DNA of 64,000 nt from Streptomyces graminofaciens (GTDB lineage: Bacteria; Actinomycetota; Actinomycetes; Streptomycetales; Streptomycetaceae), in the NCBI RefSeq assembly GCF_030294945.1, contig NZ_AP018448.1, positions 9,768,501 to 9,832,500 on the forward strand, given 5' to 3'. Of this stretch, positions 43,766 through 54,590 are shown piece after piece. Under the pieces are notes generated by a model. That model had not been told where the DNA came from, made no database searches, and was given only the letters and a program-made list of their open reading frames with translations. The stretch's first letter is position 1. Every line of letters begins with the position of its first letter. Made by a program: the position numbers and the translations under genes.

Positions 43766-45201
43766 GACGTCCGGCACCTCTCCACGAACCGACGGGCGAC
43801 ACCGGGCTCGGACGCCCAGTGCGTGTGCAGATAACTCGCGTGCACACCTCGCTGTACAAAACCCTCGACCCGTCGTACGGGCGTACGCACACCCCAGGCG
43901 GGAGCGGCCCCCGCGCCCGGCTCGACGACCGTCCGGTGAAACTCGTGCCCCCGCATCCGGGTCCCGGCGACGGCGAGCACGCTGTCGCTCACGGCGACGG
44001 CGTCCCGGTACCCGAGGGTGAGCCGCTCGCTCATCCGGGCGTCGGCGTCGAGCACGCCGCACATGGGCCGCCCGTCCAGCTCCCGGCACAGATACAGCAG
44101 CCCGGCACACTCGGCGGCGACGGGAGCGCCGCTCTCCGCGAGCGCCGCAACGGCCTTGCGCAGGGGCTCGTTGGCGGACAGCTCGGAGGCGTACACCTCC
44201 GGAAAGCCGCCGCCGATCACCAACCCGCGTGTTCCGTCGGGCAGTCGCTCATCACGGAGGGGGTCGAAGGGGACGACTTCGGCACCGGCGGCGGTGAGCA
44301 GTTCGGCGTGCTCGGCATAGGAGAACGTGAACGCCGATCCACCGGCGACAGCAACCCTCAGCCCGTCCGGCGTCCGAGGACGAGGCTCTTCGGGCCGAAG
44401 GCGGGGGTCTGGGGGCGCAGCCCCCGGGGACGGGACGGGAAGGGGCGGCGGGGGCGAAGAGGCAAGCGCCCCGGCCGCGTCCCAAGCCGCACACGACAAC
44501 GCCCCCGCACTCCGCGCCAGCCCTACCAGCGCCTCAAGATCGCACCCCGCCGAAACCTGCGCAGCCATCGCGGCAACAGCCTCCACGGCCGCCGCCCGCC
44601 GCTCGGCGACCGGCACCAGCCCCAGATGCCGCGAAGGAGTGTCCACCTGGGCGACTCGCCGCAGGACTCCCAGCACCGGAACCCCTGCCGACTCCAGCGC
44701 CTCCCGCAGCAGCTCCTCGTGCCGGTCCGAGGCGACCTTGTTCAGGATCACGCCCCCGACCCGCACCTCCGGGTCCCACGACACGAAGCCATGCACCAGC
44801 GCGGCCACCGACCGCGACTGCGACGACGCGTCCACGACCAGCACCACCGGCGCCCGCAGCAACTTCGCCACATGCGCGGTGGACGCCAGCTCACCCTCCC
44901 CGGCGGCCCCGTCGTACATCCCCATCACACCCTCGACGACGGCGAGGTCACACCCGGCCGCCCCGTGCAGAAACAGTGGAGCGACCAGCTCCGGCCCGCA
45001 CAGATACGCGTCGAGGTTCCGCCCCACCCGCCCGGTCGCGAGCGCGTGATACCCGGGGTCGATGTAGTCCGGCCCCACCTTGTGCGGGGACACGGCGAGC
45101 CCCCGCGCGGTGAACGCGGCCATCAACCCCGTGGCGACGGTGGTCTTGCCGCTGCCCGAGGAGGGCGCGGCGACGACCAGCCGTGGGACGGACGTACTCA
45201 C
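43762..45201 (-). CDS. cobB: Cobyrinate a,c-diamide synthase (hydrogenobyrinate)
   Basis: 479 residues from the GTG at 45201, in a GTGA overlap with cobO; GTG 45204 is an alternative. N-terminal dethiobiotin-synthetase-like ATPase (LVVAAPSSGSGKTTVATGLMAAF, AVVEGVMGMYDG) and C-terminal glutamine amidotransferase domain with nucleophile Cys in AAECAGLLYLCRELDG. It amidates the a and c side chains of the corrin ring using glutamine. A Pro-rich linker with low complexity (SSPPPPLPVPSPGAAPPDP) separates the domains. Confidence 0.94.
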   Translation of the reverse strand: MSTSVPRLVVAAPSSGSGKTTVATGLMAAFTARGLAVSPHKVGPDYIDPGYHALATGRVGRNLDAYLCGPELVAPLFLHGAAGCDLAVVEGVMGMYDGAAGEGELASTAHVAKLLRAPVVLVVDASSQSRSVAALVHGFVSWDPEVRVGGVILNKVASDRHEELLREALESAGVPVLGVLRRVAQVDTPSRHLGLVPVAERRAAAVEAVAAMAAQVSAGCDLEALVGLARSAGALSCAAWDAAGALASSPPPPLPVPSPGAAPPDPRLRPEEPRPRTPDGLRVAVAGGSAFTFSYAEHAELLTAAGAEVVPFDPLRDERLPDGTRGLVIGGGFPEVYASELSANEPLRKAVAALAESGAPVAAECAGLLYLCRELDGRPMCGVLDADARMSERLTLGYRDAVAVSDSVLAVAGTRMRGHEFHRTVVEPGAGAAPAWGVRTPVRRVEGFVQRGVHASYLHTHWASEPGVARRFVERCRTS

Positions 45202-45806
45202 CACTCGATGCCTCTCTGGCCCTTCTGGCCCGCGTCCATCGGATGCTTGACCTTGGACATGTCCGTCACGAGGTCGGCGAATTCGACGAGCTTCTCGGGC
45301 GCGTTCCGCCCGGTGATGACGACATGCTGGGTCCCCGGCCGATTCCGCAGCACGTCGACGACCTCATCGGTGTCGATCCACCCCCAGTGCAGGGGATACG
45401 CGAACTCATCCAGCACATACAGCTTGTACGTCTCGGCCGCGAGGTCCCGCTTGACCTGCTCCCAGCCCTCCCGGGCCTTCTCCTCGTTGCTGGAGTTGTC
45501 CCCTTGAAGATCGCGCTGCACCCACGACCAGCCCTCGCCCATCTTGTGCCAGTCGACGGACCCGCCCTCACCGGACGCCCCGAGCACACGCAGCGCGTTC
45601 TCCTCGCCGACCTTCCACTTCGCCGACTTGACGAACTGGAACACCCCGATCGGCCACCCCTGGTTCCAGGCCCGCAGCGCCAGCCCGAAGGCGGCGGTCG
45701 ACTTGCCCTTCCCGATCCCCGTGTGCACGACGACAAGATGGCGATTACGACGCTGACGAGTCGTCAACCCGTCGTCCGGCACCACACTCGGCTGCCCCTG
45801 AGGCAT
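45198..45806 (-). CDS. cobO: Cob(I)yrinic acid a,c-diamide adenosyltransferase
   Basis: 202 residues. Walker A HTGIGKGKSTAAFG and the downstream LYVLDEFAYPLHWGWID and VVITGRNAPEKLVEFADLVT are characteristic of the CobO/BtuR family. It transfers the 5'-deoxyadenosyl group to cobalt. Its ATG overlaps the preceding stop by one base (TAATG), and its stop overlaps cobB. Confidence 0.95.
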   Translation of the reverse strand: MPQGQPSVVPDDGLTTRQRRNRHLVVVHTGIGKGKSTAAFGLALRAWNQGWPIGVFQFVKSAKWKVGEENALRVLGASGEGGSVDWHKMGEGWSWVQRDLQGDNSSNEEKAREGWEQVKRDLAAETYKLYVLDEFAYPLHWGWIDTDEVVDVLRNRPGTQHVVITGRNAPEKLVEFADLVTDMSKVKHPMDAGQKGQRGIEW

Positions 45807-47815
45807 TACGCGGCCCTCCTCGAAGTCCCCTGAATTCCCTTGACCAGCCCGGCGATCGAGTCCGCACGAAGCTCGTCGAGCGTCACCGCCGTACCGCCCA
45901 GCTCACCCGCGAGCTGCCCCGCGAGCCCCAGCCGCACGGGCCCGGACTCGCAGTCGACGACCACGGAGGCGACCTGCTCGGCGGCGAACAGCCGAGCCGC
46001 ACGCGAAGCCAGCGCGACCGGCTCGGGCCCGCCCGTCGCCCGACCGTCCGTGACCACGACGACCAGCGGGCGCCGCGCCGGATCCCGCAGCCGTTCCACC
46101 CGCAGCACCTCATGGGCGCGGAGCAGCCCCGCCGCGAGCGGCGTACGCCCGCCCGTCGGCAGCGACTCCAGCCGGACGGCCGCCGCGTCCACCGACGAGG
46201 TCGGCGGCAACGCCACCTCGGCGGCCGACCCCCGGAACGTCACCAGCCCCACCTTGTCCCGCCGCTGATACGCGTCGAGGAGCAGCGACAGCACGGCCCC
46301 CTTCACGGCACTCATCCGCTGCCGGGCCGCCATCGACCCCGAGGCGTCGACCACGAACAGCACGAGGTTGCCCTCACGCCCCTCCCGGGTCGCCTGCCGC
46401 AGATCGTCCCGGCGCACGACCAGCCCCGGACCCGACCGCCCCCGCGCCCGCTGATGCGGCGCCGCCGCCTGCACGGTCGCCGCCAGATGCAGCTTGGTCA
46501 GCGTCCCCCGGGGCCGCCGGGCCCCGGTCGTCCGCCCGTGCTCGGTCCGCGCCCGCGAACGCCGCCCGGAGGCGCCCTCGCCGAGCCCCGGCACGCTCAG
46601 CACCTTGGTACGAAAGGGCTCGGCGGCCCGTACGGCGGACTGCTCGCCCGAACCGGCGCCGGAGGGCTGCGGCTCCCCGCCCTCCCCGGCCTCCGGCTGC
46701 GCACCGGAACCACCGTCGGCCTGCGGCCCCTCGGGCTCGGAGGACGGCGGCTGCCCGCCCCCACCGGGCCCGTCGGGCCCCGGATCGGGATCCTCGTCGT
46801 CCTCGCCGGAGAACTCCTCCAGCGTCTCGTCGAGCTTGTCCTCGTCGAGTCCCGGCGCGTCGAACGGGTTCCGGCGTCGGCGGTGCGGCAGCGCGAGCAG
46901 CGCGGCCTGCCGCACATCCTCCGCGAGCACCTGGTCCCGCCCGGCCCAGGCGGCCAGGGCGGTAGCGGTCCGCGCCATCACGATGTCGGCCCGCATCCCG
47001 TCCACCTCGAAGGCCGCACAGGTCGCCGCGATCTGCCGCAGCGCCCCGTCGCCCAGCCGCACGGACGGCAACAACTCCCGCGCCGCCACGATCCGCGCCC
47101 GTACGGCGGCCTCCTCGTCCGCCCAGCGGTCCGCGAAGCCGGCCGGATCGTCGTCGTAGGCGAGCCGCCGCCGTACGACCTCCACCCGCTGGTCGGGCTC
47201 CCGGGAGGCGGCCACCTCCACGGTCAGCCCGAACCGGTCGAGGAGCTGCGGCCGCAGCTCGCCCTCCTCGGGGTTCATGGTTCCGACGAGCAGGAAGCGG
47301 GCCGCGTGCCGCACGGACACACCCTCGCGCTCGACGTACGACGCGCCCATCGCGGCCGCGTCGAGCAGCAGGTCGACGAGGTGGTCGTGGAGGAGGTTGA
47401 CCTCGTCGACGTACAGAATCCCGCGGTGCGCGTCCGCGAGCAGCCCCGGCTCGAACGCCTTCACGCCCTCCGAGAGCGCCCGCTCGATGTCCAGCGCGCC
47501 CACCAGCCGGTCCTCGGAGGCGCCGACGGGCAGCTCGACCATGCGGGACGGACGGGACGCGAAAGCCCCCGGCTCGTGCGGGCCGTCCGGGCATGCGGAG
47601 TCCGGCTTCGCGGGGTCGCACGAGAAACGGCACCCGGCGACGACGTCCACCTCCGGCAGCAACGCCGAGAGGGCACGCACGGCGGTGCTCTTCGCCGTCC
47701 CCTTCTCACCTCGAACGAGCACACCGCCGACCGCCGGCGACACGGCGTTCAGCAGCAGCGCGAGCCGCAGGTCGTCCTGGCCGACGACGGCCGTGAACGG
47801 GAAAGGAGTCGTCAC
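45806..47815 (-). CDS. Magnesium/cobalt chelatase I/D-type subunit (ChlD-like, AAA+ plus VWA)
   Basis: 669 residues from GTG at 47815, in a GTGA overlap with cobN. Residues 1-330 are an AAA+ domain (Walker A RGEKGTAKST; ILYVDEVNLLHDHLVDLLLD; VGTMNPEEGELRPQLLDRFG). An acidic, Pro/Gly-rich linker (about 345-440) follows, then a von Willebrand A domain with MIDAS DASGSMAARQR. Such ChlI-ChlD fusions are the motor partner of CobN in actinobacteria, replacing CobS and CobT. It powers late cobalt insertion. Confidence 0.92.
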   Translation of the reverse strand: MTTPFPFTAVVGQDDLRLALLLNAVSPAVGGVLVRGEKGTAKSTAVRALSALLPEVDVVAGCRFSCDPAKPDSACPDGPHEPGAFASRPSRMVELPVGASEDRLVGALDIERALSEGVKAFEPGLLADAHRGILYVDEVNLLHDHLVDLLLDAAAMGASYVEREGVSVRHAARFLLVGTMNPEEGELRPQLLDRFGLTVEVAASREPDQRVEVVRRRLAYDDDPAGFADRWADEEAAVRARIVAARELLPSVRLGDGALRQIAATCAAFEVDGMRADIVMARTATALAAWAGRDQVLAEDVRQAALLALPHRRRRNPFDAPGLDEDKLDETLEEFSGEDDEDPDPGPDGPGGGGQPPSSEPEGPQADGGSGAQPEAGEGGEPQPSGAGSGEQSAVRAAEPFRTKVLSVPGLGEGASGRRSRARTEHGRTTGARRPRGTLTKLHLAATVQAAAPHQRARGRSGPGLVVRRDDLRQATREGREGNLVLFVVDASGSMAARQRMSAVKGAVLSLLLDAYQRRDKVGLVTFRGSAAEVALPPTSSVDAAAVRLESLPTGGRTPLAAGLLRAHEVLRVERLRDPARRPLVVVVTDGRATGGPEPVALASRAARLFAAEQVASVVVDCESGPVRLGLAGQLAGELGGTAVTLDELRADSIAGLVKGIQGTSRRAA

Positions 47816-50800
47816 TGGTTGCCCTCCAAGTCGCCTTCGAGCTCCAGGTAGGTGGCCCGCAGCCGCTCGATCGTGTCGGCGTCCGGCTCGGCCCACAGAC
47901 CGCGGTCGGCGGCCTCCAGGAGCCTCTCCGTGATCCCCCGCAGCGCCCACGGGTTGGACTTCTTCATGAAGTCCTGGTTCTCCGCGTCGAAGACGTACTC
48001 GGCGCTGAGCTTCTCGTACATCCAGTCGTCCACGACCCCGGCCGTCGCGTCGTACCCGAACAGGTAGTCGACGGTCGCCGCCATCTCGAAGGCGCCCTTG
48101 TAGCCGTGGCGCCGCATGGCCGCCATCCAGCGGGGGTTGACGACGCGGGCGCGGAAGACGCGGTGGGTCTCCTCGCCGAGGGTCCGCGTCCTCACCTGGT
48201 CGGGCACGGCGGAGTCACCGACGTACGCCTCGGGGCTCGCCCCCGTCAGATGGCGCACCATGGCGACCATGCCGCCGTGGTACTGGAAGTAGTCGTCCGC
48301 GTCGACGAGGTCGTGCTCACGCGTGTCGACGTTCTTCGCGGCGACGGCGATCCGCCGGAACGCCGTCTCCATGTCCCCGCGCGCCGCCCGCCCGTCGAGC
48401 CCCCGCCCGTACGCGTAACCGCCCCAGACGGCGTACACCTCGGCCAGATCGGCGTCGGAGCGCCAGTTGCGGGCGTCGATCAGGGGCAGGAGACCGGCCC
48501 CGTACGCGCCCGGCTTGGACCCGAAGATCCGGGCCGTCGCCCGCCGCCGGTCCCCGTGCTCGGCGGTGTCCGCGTCGGCGTGCGCCTTCACGTAGTTCTG
48601 CGAGGCGGGCTCGTCCAGCTCGGCCACGGCCCGTACGGCGTCGTCGATCAGCCCGACCACGTGCGGGAACGCGTCCCGGAAGAACCCGGAGATCCGGACC
48701 GTCACATCGATGCGCGGCCGCCCCAGCTCCTCCGGCGCGATGACCTCGAACCCGGTCACCCGGCGCGAGGCGTCGTCCCACACAGGCCGGCAGCCCAGCA
48801 GCGCCAGGATCTCCGCGATGTCGTCGCCCTGGGTGCGCATCGCGGACGTGCCCCAGACCGTCAGGCCGACGGACTTCGGGTACTCACCCGTGTCCTGGAG
48901 GTACCGCTGCACGAGCGAGTCGGCGAGCGACTGCCCGACCTCCCAGCTCAGCCGGGAGGGGATGGCCTTGGGGTCGACGGAGTAGAAGTTGCGCCCGGTC
49001 GGGAGGACGTTCACCAGCCCGCGCGTCGGCGACCCGGACGGACCCGCCGGGACGTAACCGCCGTCCAGGGCCTTCAGGATGTGCCCGATCTCGTCGGTCG
49101 TCCTCGCCAGTCGGGGCACGACCTCGTTGCACGCGAACTCCAACACGGCGACGCCGTCGGGGAGTTCGACACCGAGCACCCCGCGCACGACGGCCCGGAC
49201 GAGCGTGACGTCCCAGTCCCGCGCCTCCATGCCCTCGGCGACCCGCCTGCACAGCTGTTCGAGGAGGTCGATGGCGTCCGCCGCCGTCCGGGACGGGCCG
49301 TCCACGAGCTCGGTCAGCTCGACCGGCACCTTGACGGGAGCGCCGGGCTCGGCGAGCAACTCCTTCTCGATGAGCCCGAAATGGACCGCGAGGCAAGCCC
49401 GCAGCCCCGGCAGCGCGTTCGCCTGCCCACCCCACACCTGCGAGGCACGCAGCACGGCGAGCACGAGGTTGACGCGCGGCTCACCGACGGGGCCGCCGCC
49501 GAGGATGTGCAGCCCGTCCCGGATCTGCACATCCTTGATCTCGCACAGATAGCCGTCGATGTGCATGACGAACTCGTCGAAGTCGTCCTCGCCCGGCTGG
49601 TCCTCGACATGCAGATCGTGGTGCAGCTCGGCCGCCTTCACCAGCGTCCAGATCTGCGCCCGCACGGCCGGCGCCTTCGCCGGGTCCAGATCGGAGACGA
49701 GCGCGTACTCGTCGAGCAGCTGCTCCAGCTTCGCCAGATCGCCGTACGTGTCCGCACGCGCCATCGGCGGCACGAGGTGGTCGACGACCGTGGCGTGCCC
49801 GCGCCGCTTGGCCTGGGTGCCCTCACCGGGGTCGTTGACGATGAACGGGTAGATGAGCGGCAGATCGCCGAGGACGGCGTCCGGCGCGCAGCCCCCGCTC
49901 AGCCCCAGCCCCTTGCCCGGCAGCCACTCCATCGTGCCGTGCTTGCCCATGTGCACGATCGCGTCGGCGCCGAAACTGTTCTCCAGCCAGCGGTACGCCG
50001 CCATGTAGTGGTGCGACGGCGGCATGTCCGGGTCGTGGTAGATCGCGATCGGGTTCTCGCCGAAGCCGCGCGGCGGCTGGATCATCACGACGACGTTCCC
50101 GAACTGGAGGGAGGCGAGCACGATCTCGTCCCCGTCGACGTAGAGGGAGCCCGGCGGCTCGCCCCACGCCTCCAGCATCCCCGCGCGCAGCTCCGGGTCG
50201 AGCTTGTCGAACCACGCCCGGTAGTCGGCGAGCGGCACCCGCGCGGGCGCGGCGGCCAGCTGCTCCTCGGTCAGCCACTCGACGTCGTGCCCACCGGCGT
50301 TGATGAGCCGATGGATCAACTCGTCGCCGCCGGAGGGGTATTCGGTGACCCCGTACCCGGCTTCCTTCAGGGCGTCCAGGACGCGCACCGCCGAAGCGGG
50401 CGTGTCGAGCCCGACCGCGTTGCCGACCCGCGAGTGCTTGGTCGGGTAGGCGGTGAACACCAGCGCCAGCTTCTTCTCGGCGTTCGGCTTGTACTTCAAC
50501 AGCGCGTGCCGTACGGCGATCCCGGCGACCCGGGCGGCCCGCTCGGGGTCGGCGACGTACACCGGGACCTCGTCGGGGCCCTGCTCCTTGAAGGAGAAGG
50601 GGACCGTGATCAGCCGCCCGTCGAACTCCGGGATCGCGACCTGCATCGCCGCGTCCATGGGGGAGAGGGCGGCGTCGGACTCGTCCCACGCCCGCTTCGA
50701 CGAGGTGAGGCAGAGCCCTTGCAGCACCGGCACGTCGAGGTCGGCGAGCGCCCCGATGTCCCAGGCCTCCTCGTCACCACCGGCGGAGGCCTGCGAGGCG

Positions 50801-51465
50801 TGGGCGCCGCCGGCGGCGAGGACGGTGGCGACGAGCGTGTCGGCCCGGCCGAGGATCTCGTAGAGCCCGGAGTCCGCCCCGCGCAGCGACCCGCAGTACA
50901 CGGGGAGCGCGTTGGCGCCCTTCGCCTCGACGGCGTCGCAGAGCGTGTCCACGAAGGCGGTGTTGCCGCTGAGTTCGTGCGCCCGGTAGAAGAGCACACC
51001 GACGGTGGGCCGACCGTCGACGAACTCCCGCTCCCCGTGCACCCCGTACTCGGGCATCTTCCGCGGCTCGTCGAACCCCTCACCCGTCAGCAGCACGGTG
51101 TCGGACAGGAAGCGCGCCAGCTCGGTGAGGTTGGCGGGCCCGCCCTCGACGAGGTAGCGCAGCGCCTCGGCCACGACTCCGGCCGGGACGGACGACTCGG
51201 CCATCAACTCGGCGTCCGGGACGGCCTCGCCGCCCAGCAGGACGGTCGGGATGCCGGAGGCCTTGAGCGCGGCCAGCCCGTCCTCCCAGGCCCGCTTGCC
51301 CCCGAGCAGCCGTACGACGGCGATGTCGGCACCGTCGAGAAGACCGGGCAGTTCCTCCGCGACCTGCACCCGGGTCGGATTGCCGATCCGGTACGAGGCG
51401 TCGGACGCGGCCCGGGCCGCCAGCAGATCCGTGTCTGCGGTCGACAACAACAACACTGTGTTCAT
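47812..51465 (-). CDS. cobN: Cobaltochelatase subunit CobN
   Basis: 1217 residues, the normal length of CobN/BchH-type catalytic subunits. Diagnostic stretches include [44 protein letters not shown] (tetrapyrrole-binding region), [27 protein letters not shown] and [23 protein letters not shown]. It inserts cobalt into hydrogenobyrinic acid a,c-diamide with ATP hydrolysis by the adjacent chelatase. It overlaps cobQ at ATGA and the chelatase gene at GTGA. Confidence 0.97.
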   Translation of the reverse strand: MNTVLLLSTADTDLLAARAASDASYRIGNPTRVQVAEELPGLLDGADIAVVRLLGGKRAWEDGLAALKASGIPTVLLGGEAVPDAELMAESSVPAGVVAEALRYLVEGGPANLTELARFLSDTVLLTGEGFDEPRKMPEYGVHGEREFVDGRPTVGVLFYRAHELSGNTAFVDTLCDAVEAKGANALPVYCGSLRGADSGLYEILGRADTLVATVLAAGGAHASQASAGGDEEAWDIGALADLDVPVLQGLCLTSSKRAWDESDAALSPMDAAMQVAIPEFDGRLITVPFSFKEQGPDEVPVYVADPERAARVAGIAVRHALLKYKPNAEKKLALVFTAYPTKHSRVGNAVGLDTPASAVRVLDALKEAGYGVTEYPSGGDELIHRLINAGGHDVEWLTEEQLAAAPARVPLADYRAWFDKLDPELRAGMLEAWGEPPGSLYVDGDEIVLASLQFGNVVVMIQPPRGFGENPIAIYHDPDMPPSHHYMAAYRWLENSFGADAIVHMGKHGTMEWLPGKGLGLSGGCAPDAVLGDLPLIYPFIVNDPGEGTQAKRRGHATVVDHLVPPMARADTYGDLAKLEQLLDEYALVSDLDPAKAPAVRAQIWTLVKAAELHHDLHVEDQPGEDDFDEFVMHIDGYLCEIKDVQIRDGLHILGGGPVGEPRVNLVLAVLRASQVWGGQANALPGLRACLAVHFGLIEKELLAEPGAPVKVPVELTELVDGPSRTAADAIDLLEQLCRRVAEGMEARDWDVTLVRAVVRGVLGVELPDGVAVLEFACNEVVPRLARTTDEIGHILKALDGGYVPAGPSGSPTRGLVNVLPTGRNFYSVDPKAIPSRLSWEVGQSLADSLVQRYLQDTGEYPKSVGLTVWGTSAMRTQGDDIAEILALLGCRPVWDDASRRVTGFEVIAPEELGRPRIDVTVRISGFFRDAFPHVVGLIDDAVRAVAELDEPASQNYVKAHADADTAEHGDRRRATARIFGSKPGAYGAGLLPLIDARNWRSDADLAEVYAVWGGYAYGRGLDGRAARGDMETAFRRIAVAAKNVDTREHDLVDADDYFQYHGGMVAMVRHLTGASPEAYVGDSAVPDQVRTRTLGEETHRVFRARVVNPRWMAAMRRHGYKGAFEMAATVDYLFGYDATAGVVDDWMYEKLSAEYVFDAENQDFMKKSNPWALRGITERLLEAADRGLWAEPDADTIERLRATYLELEGDLEGNQ

Positions 51466-52973
51466 GCGGGCGCTCCCGGTGGAATGAAAGGCAGTCCTTG
51501 CGGAGCGCCCGACTCGATGAGCCGTCGGAGCGCGTCCGTGTCCGCGTGCTGTTCGATCAGGTCGCCGAGCCGGTCGAGCTGCTCCTCGCGCAGCGCGGCG
51601 AACGAGGTGTCGGGGGCCGGTACGAAGCGGCGCCCCGCGGCGGCGGCCACCTCACGCAGAAAGGCCCGCCGGAACCCGTCGGACTCCAACGACCCGTGCC
51701 AGTGCGTACCCCAGGTCTGTCCGACCCGGCACCCGTCCAGGAAGGGGACCCCTCCGTGGACGTCGGCGACCCCGTGATGGATCTCGTACCCCTCGACCCG
51801 CTCGCCGAGGGCTTCCCCCACCGGCCGGGTGAGGGTCTTCTCGCGGGCGAACCGCACCCGCACGGGCAGGACCCCGAGCCCCTCGACCCGCCCCTGCCGG
51901 CTCTCGACGTCGTCCTCGATGTGCTCGCCGAGGATCTGGAAGCCACCGCAGATGCCGAGCACGGGCCGCTGCTCGGCGGCCCGCCGCCTCAGGGCGTCGG
52001 CCAGCCCGCGTTCCCGCAGCCACTCCAGCGCCCGTACGGTCCCCCGGGTCCCCGGGACGACGACGAGATCGGCGTCCGCGAGCTCCTCGGGCCGGTCCAC
52101 GAAACGCACGACGACGCCCGGTTCGGCGGCCAGCGCGTCGACATCGGTGAAGTTGGACATCAGAGGGATCGCACACACGGCGACCCGCAGCACGTCCTCC
52201 CCCACGGGCGGGGAGACGTTCGACTCCCGCACGGTGCCCCTCAGGGACACCCGCAGCCCGTCCTCCTCGTCGATCCCGAGCCCGTGCCGGAAGGGCAGCA
52301 CACCGTACGTACGCCGCCCGGTGAGCCCGAGCAGCATGTCGAGCCCCGGCTCCAACAGGGACACGTCCCCCCGGAACTTGTTGACGAGGAACCCGGCGAC
52401 GAGCGCCTGGTCCTCGGGGGAGAGGAGCGCGACGGTCCCGAAGAACGACGCGAAGACCCCACCACGATCGATGTCGCCGACGACGAGCACGGGCAGCCCG
52501 GCGTTCCGGGCGATCCCCATGTTGACGATGTCGGTCCGCCGAAGATTGATCTCGGCGGGGCTGCCGGCCCCCTCACAGATCACCGCGTCATACGTGCCCC
52601 GCAACTCGGCGAGACACTCCAACACGGTCCCGAGCAGAGCCTGCTGCCGCCCGCCGTGGTACCCGCGCGCACTCATCTCGCCCACGGGCTTCCCCATGAG
52701 CACGACCTGACTGCTGCGCTCACCGCCCGGCTTCAGCAGCACCGGATTCATCAACGCGGTCGGCTCGACCCGACAGGCCTGCGCCTGCATGGCCTGCGCC
52801 CGCCCGATCTCGGCGCCCTCCCGCGTCACGAACGAATTGAGGGACATGTTCTGCGCCTTGAACGGCGCGACCCGCACCCCCTGCCGCACCAGCCACCGAC
52901 AGATCCCCGCGGTGACCACACTCTTCCCGGCGTCAGAGGTGGTCCCGGCGACGAGCAGACCCCCACCGGTCAT
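51462..52973 (-). CDS. cobQ: Cobyric acid synthase
   Basis: 503 residues. The N-terminal ATPase domain ([59 protein letters not shown]) is followed by a class I amidotransferase domain with Cys in [15 protein letters not shown] and His in EIHHG. It performs the b, d, e and g amidations of adenosyl-cobyrinate a,c-diamide. Its ATG overlaps the cobD stop (ATGA) and its stop overlaps cobN. Confidence 0.96.
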   Translation of the reverse strand: MTGGGLLVAGTTSDAGKSVVTAGICRWLVRQGVRVAPFKAQNMSLNSFVTREGAEIGRAQAMQAQACRVEPTALMNPVLLKPGGERSSQVVLMGKPVGEMSARGYHGGRQQALLGTVLECLAELRGTYDAVICEGAGSPAEINLRRTDIVNMGIARNAGLPVLVVGDIDRGGVFASFFGTVALLSPEDQALVAGFLVNKFRGDVSLLEPGLDMLLGLTGRRTYGVLPFRHGLGIDEEDGLRVSLRGTVRESNVSPPVGEDVLRVAVCAIPLMSNFTDVDALAAEPGVVVRFVDRPEELADADLVVVPGTRGTVRALEWLRERGLADALRRRAAEQRPVLGICGGFQILGEHIEDDVESRQGRVEGLGVLPVRVRFAREKTLTRPVGEALGERVEGYEIHHGVADVHGGVPFLDGCRVGQTWGTHWHGSLESDGFRRAFLREVAAAAGRRFVPAPDTSFAALREEQLDRLGDLIEQHADTDALRRLIESGAPQGLPFIPPGAPA

Positions 52974-53947
52974 GAGGCACCCCCCGACCGCATCCGCTGT
53001 GCCGGGCGCCTCATGACCCGGTTCCGCAGCAACGCGCCACCCGCACTGACCCCCAACGCCAGCCAACTCACCCGCCGGGACAACCGAACGGCCCGCTCGA
53101 TGTCCCCGACCACCACAGCCCGCCCCTCCCCATTCAGCACAGGCCGGTGCTCGACCCGCCCCCCGTACGACAACGTCCCACCCAGCCGCACCCCCAGCGC
53201 CCCCGCGAACGACGCCTCCACAGGCCCGGCGTTGGGACTCGGATGCTTCCGGGCATCGGCACGCCAGGCCCGTACGGCCCCACGGCGGTCACCCCCGGCG
53301 ACGCCGGCGAGCACAGCGGTGAGCCGGGCCCCCGGCCACCCGGCGACGTCGTCCAGCCGAGCCGAAGCCCACCCGTACCGCCGATGGCGAGGCGACTTGT
53401 GCCCGACCATCGCATCGAGCGTGTTGACGGCCCGAAACCCGACGAGCCCAGGCACACCCCCCACGGCCCCCCACACCAACGCCCCCACCACCGCGTCGGA
53501 GGTGTTCTCGGCAACGGACTCGACGACGGCCCGGGCGATCCCGTCGGCGTCGAGCGCCTGCGGATCCCGCCCGCACAGATGGGGCAACCGCGCCCGGGCG
53601 GCCTCGACATCCCCCGTCTCCAGGGCATGCCCGATGGCCCGGGCCTCCCGCCCGAGGGAAGTCCCCCCGACGACGGCCCAGGTGGTGGCGGCGGTCAACG
53701 CGACGGAAGCGGTACGGGACGGCCGTGCCGCAGACGCGGCCAAGGCGCCCAACGCCACGGCGCCCCCCGCGCACACGGCGGTGTGCAGCGCCCCCCACCC
53801 CCGGTGGTCCCGCCACAACACCCGCTCCACGGCACCCGCGGCCCGCCCGAACGCGGCGACCGGATGCCCCCGGCGAGGATCGCCGAGCAGCAGGTCGCCG
53901 AGGAGGCCGGCGGCGGCGCCGTACGCGAAGACGCGATCGGCACGCAT
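52970..53947 (-). CDS. cobD: Adenosylcobinamide-phosphate synthase CobD/CbiB
   Basis: 325 residues with several membrane segments. [72 protein letters not shown] and [28 protein letters not shown] are classic CbiB/CobD blocks. It attaches aminopropanol (phosphate) to cobyric acid. First gene of the riboswitch-controlled operon. No Shine-Dalgarno-like sequence stands before the ATG; instead the leader has CCTTTCC and CCTCCC tracts, which could matter for control. Confidence 0.93.
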   Translation of the reverse strand: MRADRVFAYGAAAGLLGDLLLGDPRRGHPVAAFGRAAGAVERVLWRDHRGWGALHTAVCAGGAVALGALAASAARPSRTASVALTAATTWAVVGGTSLGREARAIGHALETGDVEAARARLPHLCGRDPQALDADGIARAVVESVAENTSDAVVGALVWGAVGGVPGLVGFRAVNTLDAMVGHKSPRHRRYGWASARLDDVAGWPGARLTAVLAGVAGGDRRGAVRAWRADARKHPSPNAGPVEASFAGALGVRLGGTLSYGGRVEHRPVLNGEGRAVVVGDIERAVRLSRRVSWLALGVSAGGALLRNRVMRRPAQRMRSGGAS

Positions 53948-54062
53948 GCGGTCAGCCGATCGGGAGGTCGGGAAAGGGCCAGGTACTGAAGCTCGAACGG
54001 CAGCCGCGCATGGCGATATGTCCTCACTCAGGGTGTCCACGCCCTGGTTCGACGAGACCGAC

Positions 54063-54202
54063 GGCGAGAGTTCCTGGCTCCCGGGAAGGTTCTTCCCCGG
54101 TGACAGTGGCGGGACCGCGCCGGACTCGCACCGGCTTCCTCTCCTGCCGTCGTACATGGCCCCGGCAGTCCACCACGCCCCCGGAAGACCCGTCAACTCG
54201 CC
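54063..54202 (-). promoter_or_regulatory. Cobalamin riboswitch aptamer
   Basis: On the minus strand, GGCGAG (54202-54197) pairs with CTCGCC (54068-54063) as P1. Between them are GGTCTTCC, then GGTGCGAGTCCGGCGCG and GGTCCCGCCACTG, the conserved B12-box sequences, and GAGCCAGGAACTC near the 3' end. A further hairpin CAGGG-8-CCCTG (54046-54029) follows as a possible expression platform before cobD. It should repress the cob operon when adenosylcobalamin is plentiful. Confidence 0.93.
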
Positions 54203-54425
54203 GTTGACCTGCGGCGTAGTGGTGTGCTGAGCCCCACATCGCTGAAATATCGTCAGGCGCCCGAATCTGCGGGAACGGCAGTACGAAAGCCGAGCGCCGA
54301 CGAGCGGCATCGGGTCGTTCAACGCGGGGAGACGCGCCGGGTGTGGCCGGCCCTCCACCGCGCCCGCGCGGCGGAGGGACACGTTCTGGCGCGTGACTCG
54401 AAACGGGGGCGAAGGCCCCGTGCTC

Positions 54426-54451
54426 GTCCTGCCGGCCGCGGCCGGCAGGAC
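54426..54451. other. Perfect 26-bp palindrome
   Basis: GTCCTGCCGGCCG and its exact reverse complement abut without a loop, in the 643-bp non-coding region between cobD and the small membrane protein gene. The rest of that region holds the riboswitch, the terminator below, and presumably the cob promoter, which I could not identify. Confidence 0.6.
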
Positions 54452-54523
54452 CCACTGGGTCGTCGACGAGAGGGGCTCGAGGTGCTCCGGCTGGTGGTCG
54501 TAACCGCGATGCCGACGCAGACA

Positions 54524-54561
54524 AAAGCCCTCACGGTGATCGAATTCACCGTGAGGGCTTT
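54524..54561 (-). terminator. Terminator of the pit operon
   Basis: A perfect 16-bp stem AAAGCCCTCACGGTGA / TCACCGTGAGGGCTTT with a 6-nt loop and a T-run on the minus strand, 29 bp after the small membrane protein gene. Confidence 0.92.
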
Positions 54562-54590
54562 GTGCCAGGTGCCGCAGGAGCGGCGTGGCG

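Noticed and set aside
48106..51777. Very long open frame (over 1200 codons) on the plus strand
   Set aside because: It is antisense to cobN, whose protein is unmistakable. High GC at third positions keeps opposite frames open; the translation is low-complexity Arg/Gly/Val-rich.
54230..54520. Frames on both strands between cobD and the pit operon
   Set aside because: They cross the riboswitch and perfect palindromes and have no coding signature.
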